This document shows positions 49,557 through 58,973 of a stretch of DNA of 64,000 nucleotides, piece after piece. Each line of letters begins with the position of its first letter. The stretch's first letter is position 1. The stretch is taken from positions 56,006 to 120,005 of the forward strand of contig NZ_BNBZ01000023.1 in NCBI RefSeq assembly GCF_014656215.1, given 5' to 3'. A program made the position numbers and the translations under genes. The DNA is from Streptomyces zaomyceticus (GTDB lineage: Bacteria > Actinomycetota > Actinomycetes > Streptomycetales > Streptomycetaceae). Below the pieces are notes generated by a model. The model was not told the DNA's origin. It saw only the letters and a list, made by a program, of their open reading frames with translations, and made no database searches.

Positions 49557-50435
49557 ATGCAGTCCACCCGTCGCACCGCCGCCGGTGTCGCCGCCCTGTC
49601 CGCCGCCGCGGCGTTCGTCGCCCTCACCCCCGGCACCGCCGGTGCCCACGGAGCCGTCTTCAACCCCGTGAGCCGCGTCGCCGCGTGTTACGCGGAGGGC
49701 CCCGAGACCCCCAAGTCACAGGTGTGCAAGGACCTCGTCGCCGACTCCGGCACCCAGCCGCTCTACGACTGGAACGAGGTCAACATCGCCAACGCCGCCG
49801 GGCAGCACCAGGCCCTCATCCCGGACGGCAAGCTCTGCTCGGCGAACCGCGAGAAGTACCGTGCCCTGGACTGGGCGCGCACCGACTGGCCGGCGACCGC
49901 GGTCGCCGCGGGCTCCTTCGACTTCAAGGTCCGGGTGACGGCCGCCCACTCCGGCACCATGACCGTCTACATCACCAAGCAGGGCTTCGACCCCACGCAG
50001 CCGCTGAAGTGGTCGGACCTGGACGCGACCCCCGTCGCCGTCCACAACACCACCCGCACCGCCACCGACGGCTACTACAACTTCACGGGCAACCTCCCCG
50101 CCCGTACCGGCCGCCACATCGTCTACAAGGTGTGGCAGCGCAACGACAGCCCCGAGGCCTTCTACAGCTGCTCGGACGTCACCTTCGGCGGTACGGCCGC
50201 GCAGGCGTCCACGGCCAAGGCCCCGACCGAGGCGAAGATCGCGGCGGGCGCCGACCTCTCGACCGTGAGCCACGCGGGCCACGGCGGCGACGAGCAGGCG
50301 CCGGCCCTCTCCGCGGAGACCACCGCGACCCCCACCTCGCCGCTCCCCATGGCCCTCGCGGGCGCGGGCGCCCTCGCCACCTTCGCCGCGGGCACCCTGC
50401 TCCTGGGCCGCCGCCGGAACTCGTCCGCCTCCTAG
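49557..50435 (+). CDS. AA10 lytic polysaccharide monooxygenase (chitin type), membrane-anchored
   Basis: The 292-residue copper enzyme oxidatively cleaves chitin. The signal peptide ends PGTAGA, leaving His at residue 31 as the new N-terminus (HGAVFNPVSR) for the copper brace; the second His is in VTAAHSGTMTVY. SCSDVTFGG closes the domain. Unlike most secreted LPMOs it has a Thr/Pro linker and a C-terminal membrane helix (ALAGAGALATFAAGTLLLG) with a basic stop-transfer RRRN, so it probably stays on the cell surface. There is no LPxTG motif. Control by DasR is suggested by the site upstream. Confidence 0.92.
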   Translation: MQSTRRTAAGVAALSAAAAFVALTPGTAGAHGAVFNPVSRVAACYAEGPETPKSQVCKDLVADSGTQPLYDWNEVNIANAAGQHQALIPDGKLCSANREKYRALDWARTDWPATAVAAGSFDFKVRVTAAHSGTMTVYITKQGFDPTQPLKWSDLDATPVAVHNTTRTATDGYYNFTGNLPARTGRHIVYKVWQRNDSPEAFYSCSDVTFGGTAAQASTAKAPTEAKIAAGADLSTVSHAGHGGDEQAPALSAETTATPTSPLPMALAGAGALATFAAGTLLLGRRRNSSAS

Positions 50436-50506
50436 GCGGTCCCTTCCGGATCCTGCCCGGCCGCGTCGCACCAGGCCGTCCGGCCGCAGACCCGTCCGGC
50501 TCGTCC

Positions 50507-50539
50507 GGCGCCCGGGAACCCGTCCGGTTCCCGGGCGCC
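50507..50539. terminator. bidirectional terminator
   Basis: GGCGCCCGGGAACC and GGTTCCCGGGCGCC form a perfect 14-bp stem with a CGTCC loop between two convergent genes. Confidence 0.75.
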
Positions 50540-50546
50540 GGGAGTC

Positions 50547-51158
50547 TTATGAGCCGGACGCACCGAGCGGGAAGAGGGCGGTGAGCCGGGGGATCGCCAC
50601 CCCCTCCGGGCGAGCCCCCCGGGCCTCGCCGCCCTCTTCCCACTCGTCCGCCGCCTCACCCGAAAGCTCGTCCGCGAGCTCCTCGGTCATCTCCTCGACG
50701 GCGTCGAGGAACTCCTCGCCGTCGTCGTCCTCCTGGCCGGTCAGCTCGTCGTACGCGTCCTGCGCGACATAGTCGAGCTCCTCCCACTCCGGCCACTCCT
50801 CGTCGTCCCACTCGTCCCGGAGCCGCCCCACCAGGGCCCGCACCTCCGGCACGTCGGCCAGCGCGTCCGGGTCGGCGACCACCGTCTCGTACACCTTCCG
50901 CCCCTGCCCGACCAGCCAGAGGGTGAAGTAGTGGAAGCCGTCGTCGGTGCAGCCGCCGCTCTCGATCCGGTCCACCGCCCGCCACATCGCGCGGGTGCCC
51001 GCGACCTCGCACGCGTCCTCAAGGCGCACCTGGAACTCCACGCTCTCGGCGGCCGGGCGCCGGAGCAGCTCCGCGCGCAGCCACTCCAGCCGCTCGTCCC
51101 GGTCGTCGGGACGGCGGCTCAACTCGTCGATGAGAGCCCAGAAGGCGTCTTCGTTCAT
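50547..51158 (-). CDS. DUF4240 protein
   Basis: The 203-residue protein matches DUF4240: MNEDAFWALIDELSRRPDDR at the start, then LLRRPAAESVEFQVRLEDAC, GCTDDGFHYFTLWLVGQGRK and PEVRALVGRLRDEW. The C-terminal 60 residues are highly acidic. The family includes proteins near toxin or WGR systems, but the function is unknown. The ATG at 51158 was chosen by the family start. Confidence 0.82.
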   Translation of the reverse strand: MNEDAFWALIDELSRRPDDRDERLEWLRAELLRRPAAESVEFQVRLEDACEVAGTRAMWRAVDRIESGGCTDDGFHYFTLWLVGQGRKVYETVVADPDALADVPEVRALVGRLRDEWDDEEWPEWEELDYVAQDAYDELTGQEDDDGEEFLDAVEEMTEELADELSGEAADEWEEGGEARGARPEGVAIPRLTALFPLGASGS

Positions 51159-51234
51159 GCGTACGAGCATGACAGCCTCCACCGACATCCGGGTCACGAA
51201 TTACCCGCGGGTATCCCGGTCGCCGGGCACGACG

Positions 51235-51271
51235 GAGCGGGGTGCCCCCGCAGGTCGGGGGCACCCCGCTC
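51235..51271 (-). terminator. terminator of lon
   Basis: GAGCGGGGTGCCCCCG and CGGGGGCACCCCGCTC form a perfect 16-bp stem with a five-base loop, 14 bases beyond the lon stop. Confidence 0.8.
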
Positions 51272-51284
51272 GTCGGGGGGGCCG

Positions 51285-53696
51285 TTACGCCGCCACTCCC
51301 ACCGGTACCGCCGCCGGGGCCAGCGCGATCTCCAGGACCTGGCGGACGTCCGTCACCGGGTGGACCTCCAGCTTCTCCAGGATCTCGGCCGGGACGTCGT
51401 CCAGGTCGGCCTCGTTCCGCTTGGGGATCACGACCGTCGTGATGCCCGCGCGGTGCGCGGCGAGGAGCTTCTGCTTCACTCCGCCGATCGGGAGGACCCG
51501 GCCGGTGAGCGAGACCTCACCGGTCATGGCCACGTCCGTACGGACAAGCCGCCCGCTCAGCAGGGAGGCGAGGGCGGTCGTCATGGTGACGCCGGCACTC
51601 GGGCCGTCCTTGGGGACCGCGCCCGCCGGGAAGTGGATGTGCACGCCCCGGTCCTTCAGGCCGGTGACGGGCAGTTCCAGTTCCGCGCCGTGCGAGCGCA
51701 GGAAGGAGAGCGCGATCTGCGCCGACTCCTTCATCACGTCGCCGAGCTGACCGGTGAGGGTCAGCCCGGCCGCGCCGGTCTCCGGGTCGGCCAGGGAGGC
51801 CTCGACGAAGAGGACGTCCCCGCCCGCGCCGGTGACGGCGAGGCCGGTGGCGACACCCGGTACCGCGGTGCGGCGCTCGGCGGGGTCCTGGGCCGACTCG
51901 GGCACGTGGTGCGGCCGCCCGATGAGGTCCCGGAGGTCGTCCGGGGTGACGGTGAACGGCAGCTCGCGGCCGCCCAGTTCGTGCTGGGCCGTGATCTTCC
52001 GGAGCAGCCGGGCGACGGCGCGCTCCAGGGTGCGGACGCCGGCCTCCCGGGTGTACTCGCCGGCGAGCTTCCGCAGCGAGGCGTCCTCGAGGACGACCTC
52101 ACCGGGCTCCAGGCCGGCCCGCTCCAGCTGCCGGGGCAGCAGGTGGTCGCGGGCGATGACGACCTTCTCGTCCTCGGTGTAGCCGTCGAGCCTGACGAGC
52201 TCCATCCGGTCGAGGAGGGCCTCGGGGATGGCTTCGAGGACATTGGCCGTGGCCAGGAAGACGACGTCGGAGAGGTCGAGTTCGACCTCCAGGTAGTGGT
52301 CGCGGAAGGTGTGGTTCTGCGCCGGGTCGAGGACTTCGAGGAGGGCCGCCGCCGGGTCGCCCCGGAAGTCGGAGCCGACCTTGTCGATCTCGTCGAGCAG
52401 GACCACCGGGTTCATGGACCCGGCCTCCTTGATGGCGCGGACGATCCGGCCGGGCAGCGCGCCCACGTACGTACGCCGGTGTCCGCGGATCTCCGCCTCG
52501 TCCCGTACGCCGCCGAGGGCGACGCGGACGAACTTCCGGCCCATCGCGTGGGCGACGGACTCGCCGAGCGAGGTCTTGCCGACGCCGGGCGGGCCGACGA
52601 GGGCGAGGACGGCTCCGCCGCGGCGGCCGCCCACGACGCCGAGGCCGCGCTCGGCACGCCGCTTGCGCACGGCGAGGTACTCGGTGATCCGTTCCTTCAC
52701 GTCCTCCAGGCCCGCGTGCTCGGCGTCGAGGACCGCCTGGGCGCCCGGGATGTCGTACCGGTCCTCGGTGCGCTCGCTCCAGGGCAGTTCGAGGACGGTG
52801 TCGAGCCAGGTGCGGATCCAGGAGCCCTCGGGGGACTGGTCGCTGGACCGCTCCAGCTTCTCGACCTCCTTGAGGGCGGCCTCCCGGACCTTCTCGGGCA
52901 GGTCCGCCGCCTCCACACGGGCGCGGTAGTCGTCGGACTCGTCGCCCTCGGCCTCGCCGTTGAGGTCGCGGAGTTCCTTGCGGACGGCGTCGAGCTGGCG
53001 GCGGAGCAGGAACTCGCGCTGCTGCTTGTCGACGCCCTCCTGGACGTCCTTGGCGATGGTCTCGGCGACGTCCTGCTCGGCGAGGTGCTCGCGGAGCTGG
53101 GCGGTGGCGAGCTTGAGGCGGGCGACCGGGTCGGCGGTCTCCAGGAGGGCGACCCGCTGCTCGACGGTGAGGAAGGGCGAGTAGCCGGAGTTGTCGGCGA
53201 GGGCTCCGACCCCGTCGATCTGCTGGACGCGGTCGACGACCTGCCAGGCTCCGCGCTTCTTGAGCCAGGTGGTGGCCAGCGCCTTGTACTCCTTGATCAG
53301 GTCGGTGACCTGACCGGGCAGCGGGTCGGGCAGGGTCTCCTCGACCGTGCTGCCCTCGACCCACAGGGCCGCGCCGGGCCCGGTCGTGCCGGCGCCGATG
53401 CGTACGCGGCCGACGCCGCGGATCAGCGCGCCGGGGTCTCCGTCGGACAGCCGTCCGACCTGCTCGACGGTGCCCAGGACGCCGGTCCCCGCGTAGGTCC
53501 CGTCGACGCGGGGCACGAGCAGCACCCGCGGCTTGCCCGCACCGGGCCGCGCGGCGGCCTGGGCGGCCTCGACGGCGGCGCGGACGTCGTTGTCGGACAG
53601 GTCGAGCGGCACCACCATGCCGGGCAGCACGACCTCGTCGTCGAGCGGCAGCACAGGCAGAGTGAGCGGCACGGACGGCTTGGAGTCAGAAGCCAT
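51285..53696 (-). CDS. lon: ATP-dependent protease Lon
   Basis: The 803-residue Lon has an N-terminal substrate domain (LTLPVLPLDDEVVLPGMVVP), a long helical linker, the AAA+ module with GPPGVGKTSLGES (Walker A, near residue 370) and VVLLDEIDKVG (Walker B), and a protease domain with GPSAGVTMTTAL (nucleophile Ser) and the Lys in GGVKQKLLAAHRAG. All catalytic parts are intact. ATG 53696 has GAAGGGGAGATC upstream. A HAIR-type operator sits just before it, in line with the HspR control described for lon in Streptomyces. Confidence 0.97.
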   Translation of the reverse strand: MASDSKPSVPLTLPVLPLDDEVVLPGMVVPLDLSDNDVRAAVEAAQAAARPGAGKPRVLLVPRVDGTYAGTGVLGTVEQVGRLSDGDPGALIRGVGRVRIGAGTTGPGAALWVEGSTVEETLPDPLPGQVTDLIKEYKALATTWLKKRGAWQVVDRVQQIDGVGALADNSGYSPFLTVEQRVALLETADPVARLKLATAQLREHLAEQDVAETIAKDVQEGVDKQQREFLLRRQLDAVRKELRDLNGEAEGDESDDYRARVEAADLPEKVREAALKEVEKLERSSDQSPEGSWIRTWLDTVLELPWSERTEDRYDIPGAQAVLDAEHAGLEDVKERITEYLAVRKRRAERGLGVVGGRRGGAVLALVGPPGVGKTSLGESVAHAMGRKFVRVALGGVRDEAEIRGHRRTYVGALPGRIVRAIKEAGSMNPVVLLDEIDKVGSDFRGDPAAALLEVLDPAQNHTFRDHYLEVELDLSDVVFLATANVLEAIPEALLDRMELVRLDGYTEDEKVVIARDHLLPRQLERAGLEPGEVVLEDASLRKLAGEYTREAGVRTLERAVARLLRKITAQHELGGRELPFTVTPDDLRDLIGRPHHVPESAQDPAERRTAVPGVATGLAVTGAGGDVLFVEASLADPETGAAGLTLTGQLGDVMKESAQIALSFLRSHGAELELPVTGLKDRGVHIHFPAGAVPKDGPSAGVTMTTALASLLSGRLVRTDVAMTGEVSLTGRVLPIGGVKQKLLAAHRAGITTVVIPKRNEADLDDVPAEILEKLEVHPVTDVRQVLEIALAPAAVPVGVAA

Positions 53697-53718
53697 GATC
53701 TCCCCTTCGGCAGTCAAG

Positions 53719-53737
53719 TTGAGCTATGCCGACTCAA
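53719..53737. promoter_or_regulatory. HAIR element (HspR operator) before lon
   Basis: TTGAGC-TATGCCG-ACTCAA matches the HAIR inverted repeat (CTTGAGT-N7-ACTCAAG) at 11 of 14 conserved positions with the exact seven-base spacer. It lies 23 bp upstream of lon, in the gap shared with the divergent GNAT gene. Confidence 0.75.
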
Positions 53738-53826
53738 TGCATGTGAGCCCATGAATGTTCCCGGACGCCTGTTCGCTCTGAGCGATCACTCTTCCACGAG
53801 CCGCTTTCAGTCGATGTAATCCCCCT

Positions 53827-54465
53827 ATGGACATTGCAGCTATTACGTCGGCATGGGTGGCGGGCTGGACCGCCTCCCGGGGAACCCCGGCCGCCGTCAC
53901 CGAGCCCTGGGGCTACCGGATCGACGTGGGCCTGCCCGAGCACGTCGTGCGCCATGTCCTGCCCGCCCCCGACGCGGCCTCGGTCGGCACGCTCTGCGCG
54001 CGGCTGACCGCCCCGTACAGCTGGCTCAAGATCATGGCCGGCCCCGAGGAGGCGGCCGCGTGGATCACCGAGGGGTGGACCGTCCCCGACGACCCGGGCT
54101 TCATGATGGTCAAGCGGCTCGACCCCGGCGCCCGGCCCGCTCCGCCCGAGGGGTACGCCCGGACCACCGAGGTCCGGGACGGCGTCATCCGGGTCAGGAT
54201 CCTCGCCGCCGACGGCACCCTGGCCGCGCGCGGCCAGATCGCCCCGACCGGCTCCACCGCCGTCGCCGACCAGATCGAGACCGACCCCGCGCACCGGCGG
54301 CGCGGCCTCGGCGCCAACGTCATGCGCACCCTTGAGGCCGCCGCGGCCCAGGCGGGTGCCGAGACCGGAGTGCTCTCCGCGACCACGGACGGCCTCGCGC
54401 TGTACGACTCGCTCGACTGGCAGTACCGGGGGCCGCTCACCGGAATCGTCCGGACGGGGGTCTGA
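53827..54465 (+). CDS. GNAT family acetyltransferase
   Basis: A 212-residue protein whose C-terminal half is a GNAT domain: VADQIETDPAHRRRGLGANV contains the acetyl-CoA loop (RRRGLG), then MRTLEAAAAQAGAETGVLSA and LYDSLDWQYRGPL. The N-terminal half is a degenerate or lineage-specific partner domain. The substrate is unknown. Divergent from lon. Confidence 0.82.
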   Translation: MDIAAITSAWVAGWTASRGTPAAVTEPWGYRIDVGLPEHVVRHVLPAPDAASVGTLCARLTAPYSWLKIMAGPEEAAAWITEGWTVPDDPGFMMVKRLDPGARPAPPEGYARTTEVRDGVIRVRILAADGTLAARGQIAPTGSTAVADQIETDPAHRRRGLGANVMRTLEAAAAQAGAETGVLSATTDGLALYDSLDWQYRGPLTGIVRTGV

Positions 54466-54571
54466 ACGAACGGGCGGCCGCGCCCCCGTCCGACGGGAGG
54501 CCGCGCTCCCGCGGACGGGAATCCCGGCCGTCCGGCTGCGCACCCCGCCCCTCACCGGGCATGCTCGGTCC

Positions 54572-55183
54572 ATGGTGCGAGGCGTACGGGGAACGTGGTG
54601 CGGGGCCCTGCTGCTGGTCGGGGTCCTGGTCGGCGGAGTGAGCGGATGCGGGCCCGAGACCCCGCCCGCGCCCGGCGGACCACCGTCGGGGGTGAGCGGA
54701 CCGGCCGTGCCGAGCGCCACGGGCGGGCCGGCCGTGCCGAGCGCCACACCGACCGCGCCGACCACACCGAGCGACCCGACCGCGCCGGGTGCCACGACCA
54801 CTCCGGGCACCCCGGGAACGCCGACGGCCGACCCCCGGCCGAACGAGGTCCTCGTCGAGGTGGTCGTCAACGGCGGGCTCGCCGGAGTCCGCAACCGGCT
54901 CGTCGTCCACTACGACGGCTCCTGGACCAGCCGCTCCGGCACCGAGCCGCCCCGCACCGGGCAGCAGACCCCGGCCGAGGCCGCCGAACTGCGTGCCGCC
55001 CTGGAGGACCCCGCGTACGCGAAGGTCCCGGAGCGTCCGACGGGCAGCCCGATCGCCGACGGCTTCCAGTACTACGTGACATACCGTCACCACCTCGTCG
55101 TCGCCGACGACGGGGACCGCCCGCCCGCCCTCCGGCGGGTCTTCGCCGCCCTCCCGGAGGGCGGCCCGCCGACCAGCCCCTGA
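54572..55183 (+). CDS. putative lipoprotein
   Basis: A 203-residue exported protein with a signal peptide (GALLLVGVLVGGVSGC, lipobox VSGC near residue 26), a Pro/Thr/Ala-rich tether, and a globular domain (VVVNGGLAGVRNRLVVHYDG to YYVTYRHHLVVADDGDRPP). That pattern is seen in actinobacterial lipoproteins and protealysin-inhibitor-like (emfourin) folds. The function is uncertain. ATG 54572. Confidence 0.75.
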   Translation: MVRGVRGTWCGALLLVGVLVGGVSGCGPETPPAPGGPPSGVSGPAVPSATGGPAVPSATPTAPTTPSDPTAPGATTTPGTPGTPTADPRPNEVLVEVVVNGGLAGVRNRLVVHYDGSWTSRSGTEPPRTGQQTPAEAAELRAALEDPAYAKVPERPTGSPIADGFQYYVTYRHHLVVADDGDRPPALRRVFAALPEGGPPTSP

Positions 55184-55295
55184 GGGGGCGCCGGCTCCCC
55201 GGGACGGTCCCTCGGCGGAACCACCGACCGAGCCACGCCACGCGGCGGGGACCGCTCCGTGAACCGAAGCCGGCCACGCGCGCGATAGAGAAGGC

Positions 55296-55907
55296 GTGAG
55301 ACTGTTGCGCCCCGCAGGGGGAGGCCCCTCCGGGGGCGACGAGGACGACGCGGCGCTGCTGCGCGCGGTCGCCCGGGGGGACACCGAGGCGCTCGCCGTG
55401 CTGTACGACCGGCACGCCGGCTGGCTCCACGCCCGCCTCGCCCGGCGTTGCCAGGACGAGGAGACCGTACGGGAGGTCCTCCAGGACACCTTCGTCACCG
55501 TCTGGCGCTCGGCCGGCTCCCACCGCGGCCGGGGTGAGGCCGGTGGCTGGCTCTGGGTGATCGCCGCCCGGCGTCTGGTGGACGCCCGGCGGGCGGGGGC
55601 CCGCGCCGAACGCGCCGCCGCCGCGCCCGCGGAGCCGCCCGTCGCCGCGCCCTCCGCCGAGGACCGTGTCCTCGCCGGGCTGGAGTACGGCGAGGTCGGA
55701 GCCGCTCTCGACCGGATCTCGCCCGAACTCGCCGAGGTCCTGCGGGCGACCGTCGTCGACGGTCTGACGACCCGCGAGACCGCCCGGCTCCTCGGCATAC
55801 CCGAGGGCACCGTCAAGACCCGCGCCCTGCGCGCCCGCCGAGAGCTGCGCGCCGCTCTCGGGGCGGCCCGCCCCGGGGGCCCGCACGCCTTGGGAGGCAC
55901 CGCATGA
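55296..55907 (+). CDS. ECF RNA polymerase sigma factor
   Basis: A 203-residue group 4 sigma factor. Region 2 is LLRAVARGDTEALAVLYDRH with VREVLQDTFVTVWRS; region 4 is LAEVLRATVVDGLTTRETAR then LLGIPEGTVKTRALRARRE. It is joined by an ATGA overlap to an anti-sigma-like membrane gene and then an ABC exporter, so all five genes to 59614 read as one operon that the sigma factor may control. Confidence 0.92.
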   Translation: MRLLRPAGGGPSGGDEDDAALLRAVARGDTEALAVLYDRHAGWLHARLARRCQDEETVREVLQDTFVTVWRSAGSHRGRGEAGGWLWVIAARRLVDARRAGARAERAAAAPAEPPVAAPSAEDRVLAGLEYGEVGAALDRISPELAEVLRATVVDGLTTRETARLLGIPEGTVKTRALRARRELRAALGAARPGGPHALGGTA

Positions 55908-56857
55908 CGGCACCCCGTGCACCCCGACCCCCTCGGCCGTCCGGCCCTCCTCGGCCGTCCGACCCCCGTCGACCTCCCTGGCACGTCGGCGACGCCCTCG
56001 CGCTCCGGTACGCGCAGGGCGCCGCGCCCGAGACGGACGCCTGGTCCCTGGAGAAGCACGTCGAGTCCTGCGCGCCCTGCGCGACCCGTGTCTCGGCCGC
56101 CGTCCGCGCCGGCGCGGCGGGACCCGTGCTGGCGGAGGTCCGCTCCGCCCTCCTGACCTCCCTCGGACACCGGACGGCCTCCGCACCCGCCGCACCCGCC
56201 GACCGCGCGACCGCGCCGCGAAGCCCTCTCGGCCGGGGGGCGCGGCTCTGGTGGACCGTCGGGCCCGCGCTGCGGGGTTCCTGGGTGGTGGCCGTGCTCC
56301 TGGTCGTCGGCGGGGCCTTCGGACTCGCCTACGGAGCGGGGGTCCAGGGGGCCCGGAGCCTGCTGCTCGCCGTCTCCCCGGCCCTGCCGCTCGCCGGTGT
56401 CGCCGTCTCGTACGGGCGCCATGCCGACCCGCTGTACGAGATCACCGCCGCCACCCCGTCGGGCGGGCTGCGGCTGCTGCTCACCCGCACCGCCGCCGTC
56501 CTCGCCGTGTGCGTACCGCTGCTGACCGCGGGCGGGGCGCTGCTTCCGCCGGTGGCCGGGTTCCCGGGAGCCGCCGCCTGGCTGCTTCCCGGCCTGGCGC
56601 TGACGCTGGCGACCCTCGCGCTCGGCTCGTTCGTCGGCTGCCGGCCGGCCGCCGCGACGCTCGGCGGCGGATGGCTGCTCGCCGTCACGGGCCCTCTGCT
56701 CGGACGGTCCGAAGCGGGCGGGAGCCCGGGAGCCGCCGCGCTCACCGCGTACTTCTCCGGCCCCGCCGCGCAAGGGGGGTGGGCCGCCGCCGCACTGGCC
56801 TGCGCGGCCCTCCTCGCGCTGCGGCGCCGTTCCTTCGACCACCTGGAGCCCCGGTGA
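55904..56857 (+). CDS. anti-sigma-like zinc-finger membrane protein
   Basis: The 317-residue protein has an N-terminal zinc-binding anti-sigma motif (LEKHVESCAPCATRVSAAV, HxxxCxxC near residue 50) that would hold the partner sigma factor. Six hydrophobic helices follow from about residue 115 (VVAVLLVVGGAFGLAYGAGV and others), more like an ABC permease subunit than the single helix of most such proteins. It overlaps the sigma gene upstream and the ATPase gene downstream (GTGA). Confidence 0.85.
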   Translation: MTAPRAPRPPRPSGPPRPSDPRRPPWHVGDALALRYAQGAAPETDAWSLEKHVESCAPCATRVSAAVRAGAAGPVLAEVRSALLTSLGHRTASAPAAPADRATAPRSPLGRGARLWWTVGPALRGSWVVAVLLVVGGAFGLAYGAGVQGARSLLLAVSPALPLAGVAVSYGRHADPLYEITAATPSGGLRLLLTRTAAVLAVCVPLLTAGGALLPPVAGFPGAAAWLLPGLALTLATLALGSFVGCRPAAATLGGGWLLAVTGPLLGRSEAGGSPGAAALTAYFSGPAAQGGWAAAALACAALLALRRRSFDHLEPR

Positions 56858-57651
56858 ACCCCTCGACCGCCGTCGCGGTGACCGGACTGACCGTCCGCCA
56901 CCGCCGTACCGTCGCCCTCGACCGGCTCGATCTGTCGCTCGGCCCCGGCGTGCACGGTCTGCTCGGCCCGAACGGAGCCGGGAAGACCTCTCTCATCCGG
57001 GTCCTCGCGACCGTCGCCGCGCCCTTCTCCGGCCGGGTGGAACTGCTCGGCGGGGACGCGACGAGCCACCGGGAGCGCACCGGAATCCGGCGCCGCCTCG
57101 GCTATCTGCCGCAGGAGTTCGGCTACTACCCGGGTTTCACGGTGCGGGAGTTCGTCGCGTACGTCGCCTGGCTCAAGGAGATGCCGTCCGACCGGGTCCC
57201 GGCGGCGGTGGAGCGGGCGGTGCGGCGGGTCGGGCTCGGCGACCGGATCGACGCGAAGATGAAGACGCTCTCCGGCGGTATGGTCCGGCGCGCCGGAATC
57301 GCCCAGGCCGTCGTGAACGAGCCGGAGCTGCTGCTGCTCGACGAGCCGACGGCCGGTCTCGACCCGGAGCAGCGGGTCGATTTCCGCTCACTGCTCAGGG
57401 AGTTGGGCACGGGGGCGACGGTGGTGGTCTCCACGCATCTGGTGGAGGACGTGGCCGCGGCCTGCACCGAGGTCGCCCTGATCGAGGGGGGCCGGCTGGC
57501 CTTCCAGGGCACGACGGGCGAACTCACCGCGCTCGGCGGGGTGTCCACGGAGGGGAACGACTCCACGACGCACGCCGTGGAGCGGGGCTACACGGCCGCA
57601 CTGCGCGCCCACCGGACATCCGCGGAGAACGCGCGGGAGGCGCTCCGATGA
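56854..57651 (+). CDS. ABC transporter ATP-binding protein
   Basis: A 265-residue ATPase with Walker A GLLGPNGAGKTSLIR, Q-loop YLPQEFGYYP, signature LSGGMVRRAGIAQA, Walker B LLLLDEPTAGLDP, and the switch His in VVSTHLVED. It is an exporter-type (drug or peptide) subunit. Start GTG 56854. The membrane parts are the next two genes and possibly the anti-sigma protein. Confidence 0.95.
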   Translation: MNPSTAVAVTGLTVRHRRTVALDRLDLSLGPGVHGLLGPNGAGKTSLIRVLATVAAPFSGRVELLGGDATSHRERTGIRRRLGYLPQEFGYYPGFTVREFVAYVAWLKEMPSDRVPAAVERAVRRVGLGDRIDAKMKTLSGGMVRRAGIAQAVVNEPELLLLDEPTAGLDPEQRVDFRSLLRELGTGATVVVSTHLVEDVAAACTEVALIEGGRLAFQGTTGELTALGGVSTEGNDSTTHAVERGYTAALRAHRTSAENAREALR

Positions 57652-58973
57652 CCACCTCCCCCGCTCCTCCCCGTACCCGCCGCGCCACTCCCCCGGGAGC
57701 CCCTTCCCCGCTCGTCACCGAGCTGCGGCGCGGGCTCGGGCCCTGGACCGGCGTCGCCGTCGCGCTGACCGTCCTCCTGTCGATGTACGGGAAGGCGCCC
57801 GACTGGCAGAGCCGTTGGTCCGATGCCACCCAGCTCCTGCACGTCACGGCCGGGCTGCTCGCCGGACCGCTCACCCTCGCGGCGGGCTGTTGGCAGGGCG
57901 GCCGGGACCGGCGGCGCCGGACGACGGACCTCTGGGAGTCCGTCCCCCGCCCGCTCCTCCGCCGGCTGGCCGTCGCGGTCGCCCCCTCCGTGCTCTGGCC
58001 CGCCGCCGGACTGCTCCTGGCCGACGTCGTCTGTCTCCTCGCGACCTGGCCCTACGTCTCGGAGGGCCGGCCCTTCCTCGAACTCCTCGCCGCCGACGTG
58101 GTCGCCGTCGCCGCGCTCGGCGCCCTCGGCCATGTCGTCGGACGGCTGGTCCGCTGGCGGCTCGCGGCCCCGCTCCTGGGCGTCTTCGGATACGTGGGCC
58201 TGGCGATCGGTTCGTACACGGAGAGCGCCGCGCGCTGGCTCGGCCCGGCCTCCGAGCACCAGTCCGTCTGGGACCGTCCGGTGTGGTGGTTCGCCCCGGT
58301 GTCGATGGTGTGGGCGGCGGGGCTCGCTCTCTCCGCGCTCCTCGCGTACGGGCTCCGTCCGGCGCGCCTGCGGCCGCTCGCCCTGCTGCCGCTGGCCGTG
58401 GCGGTCGCGGCCGCCGCTCCGATCCTGCGACTGCCGACGGACACGGGGCCGTGGCGGCCGGATCCGGCCCTGGCCCGGCCGGTCTGCGACGACGGCACTC
58501 CGCAGGTGTGCCTGACGGCCGTGGACCGGGCACTGCTGCCGGAGGTGGCGGCGGCGCTCGCCCCGCTGAACTCCCGTCTCAGGGGGCTGCCCGGCGCGCC
58601 CGTGCGCTGGGTCTCCGGCCCTTACGGGCCGACCCGCCCCGGGGACGTCGAACTGCCCGACACGGGGCAGGACGCGACACGCGGCCGGCTCACCCGCCCG
58701 GATCTGTACCTGAACTCGGCCGTGTCCTGGCTGTTCTCCACCACCTGCCGGCCGGGCGAGAACACCGGTCCGAACGCCGAGCGGGCGAGCGTCGTCCACC
58801 TCGCCGTCAGCGAGTGGCTGGCCCCGACACCGGCGGACTACGGCGTCGATCCCACCGCGGCCCAGCCCTACATCGACCGGCTCCGCGCCAAGTCCCCGGC
58901 CGCCCAGCGCGACTATCTGGCGCGCTATCTCGCGGCGAAGGGCTGCGACCCGGACAAGGTGCCGGTCCCGTGA
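57648..58973 (+). CDS. ABC transporter membrane protein with extracytoplasmic domain
   Basis: A 441-residue protein. Residues 1-265 hold about six membrane helices (for example LLRRLAVAVAPSVLWPAAGL). The C-terminal 170 residues lie outside the membrane, with paired Cys (PVCDDGTPQVCL and STTCRPG...KGCDPD) and no named fold. The stop overlaps the next start (GTGA). Probable permease of the ATPase encoded just before it. Confidence 0.8.
   Translation: MTTSPAPPRTRRATPPGAPSPLVTELRRGLGPWTGVAVALTVLLSMYGKAPDWQSRWSDATQLLHVTAGLLAGPLTLAAGCWQGGRDRRRRTTDLWESVPRPLLRRLAVAVAPSVLWPAAGLLLADVVCLLATWPYVSEGRPFLELLAADVVAVAALGALGHVVGRLVRWRLAAPLLGVFGYVGLAIGSYTESAARWLGPASEHQSVWDRPVWWFAPVSMVWAAGLALSALLAYGLRPARLRPLALLPLAVAVAAAAPILRLPTDTGPWRPDPALARPVCDDGTPQVCLTAVDRALLPEVAAALAPLNSRLRGLPGAPVRWVSGPYGPTRPGDVELPDTGQDATRGRLTRPDLYLNSAVSWLFSTTCRPGENTGPNAERASVVHLAVSEWLAPTPADYGVDPTAAQPYIDRLRAKSPAAQRDYLARYLAAKGCDPDKVPVP

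Noticed and set aside
50931..53819. 962-residue plus-strand frame opposite lon
   Set aside because: Shadow of lon; lon has all catalytic motifs on the minus strand.
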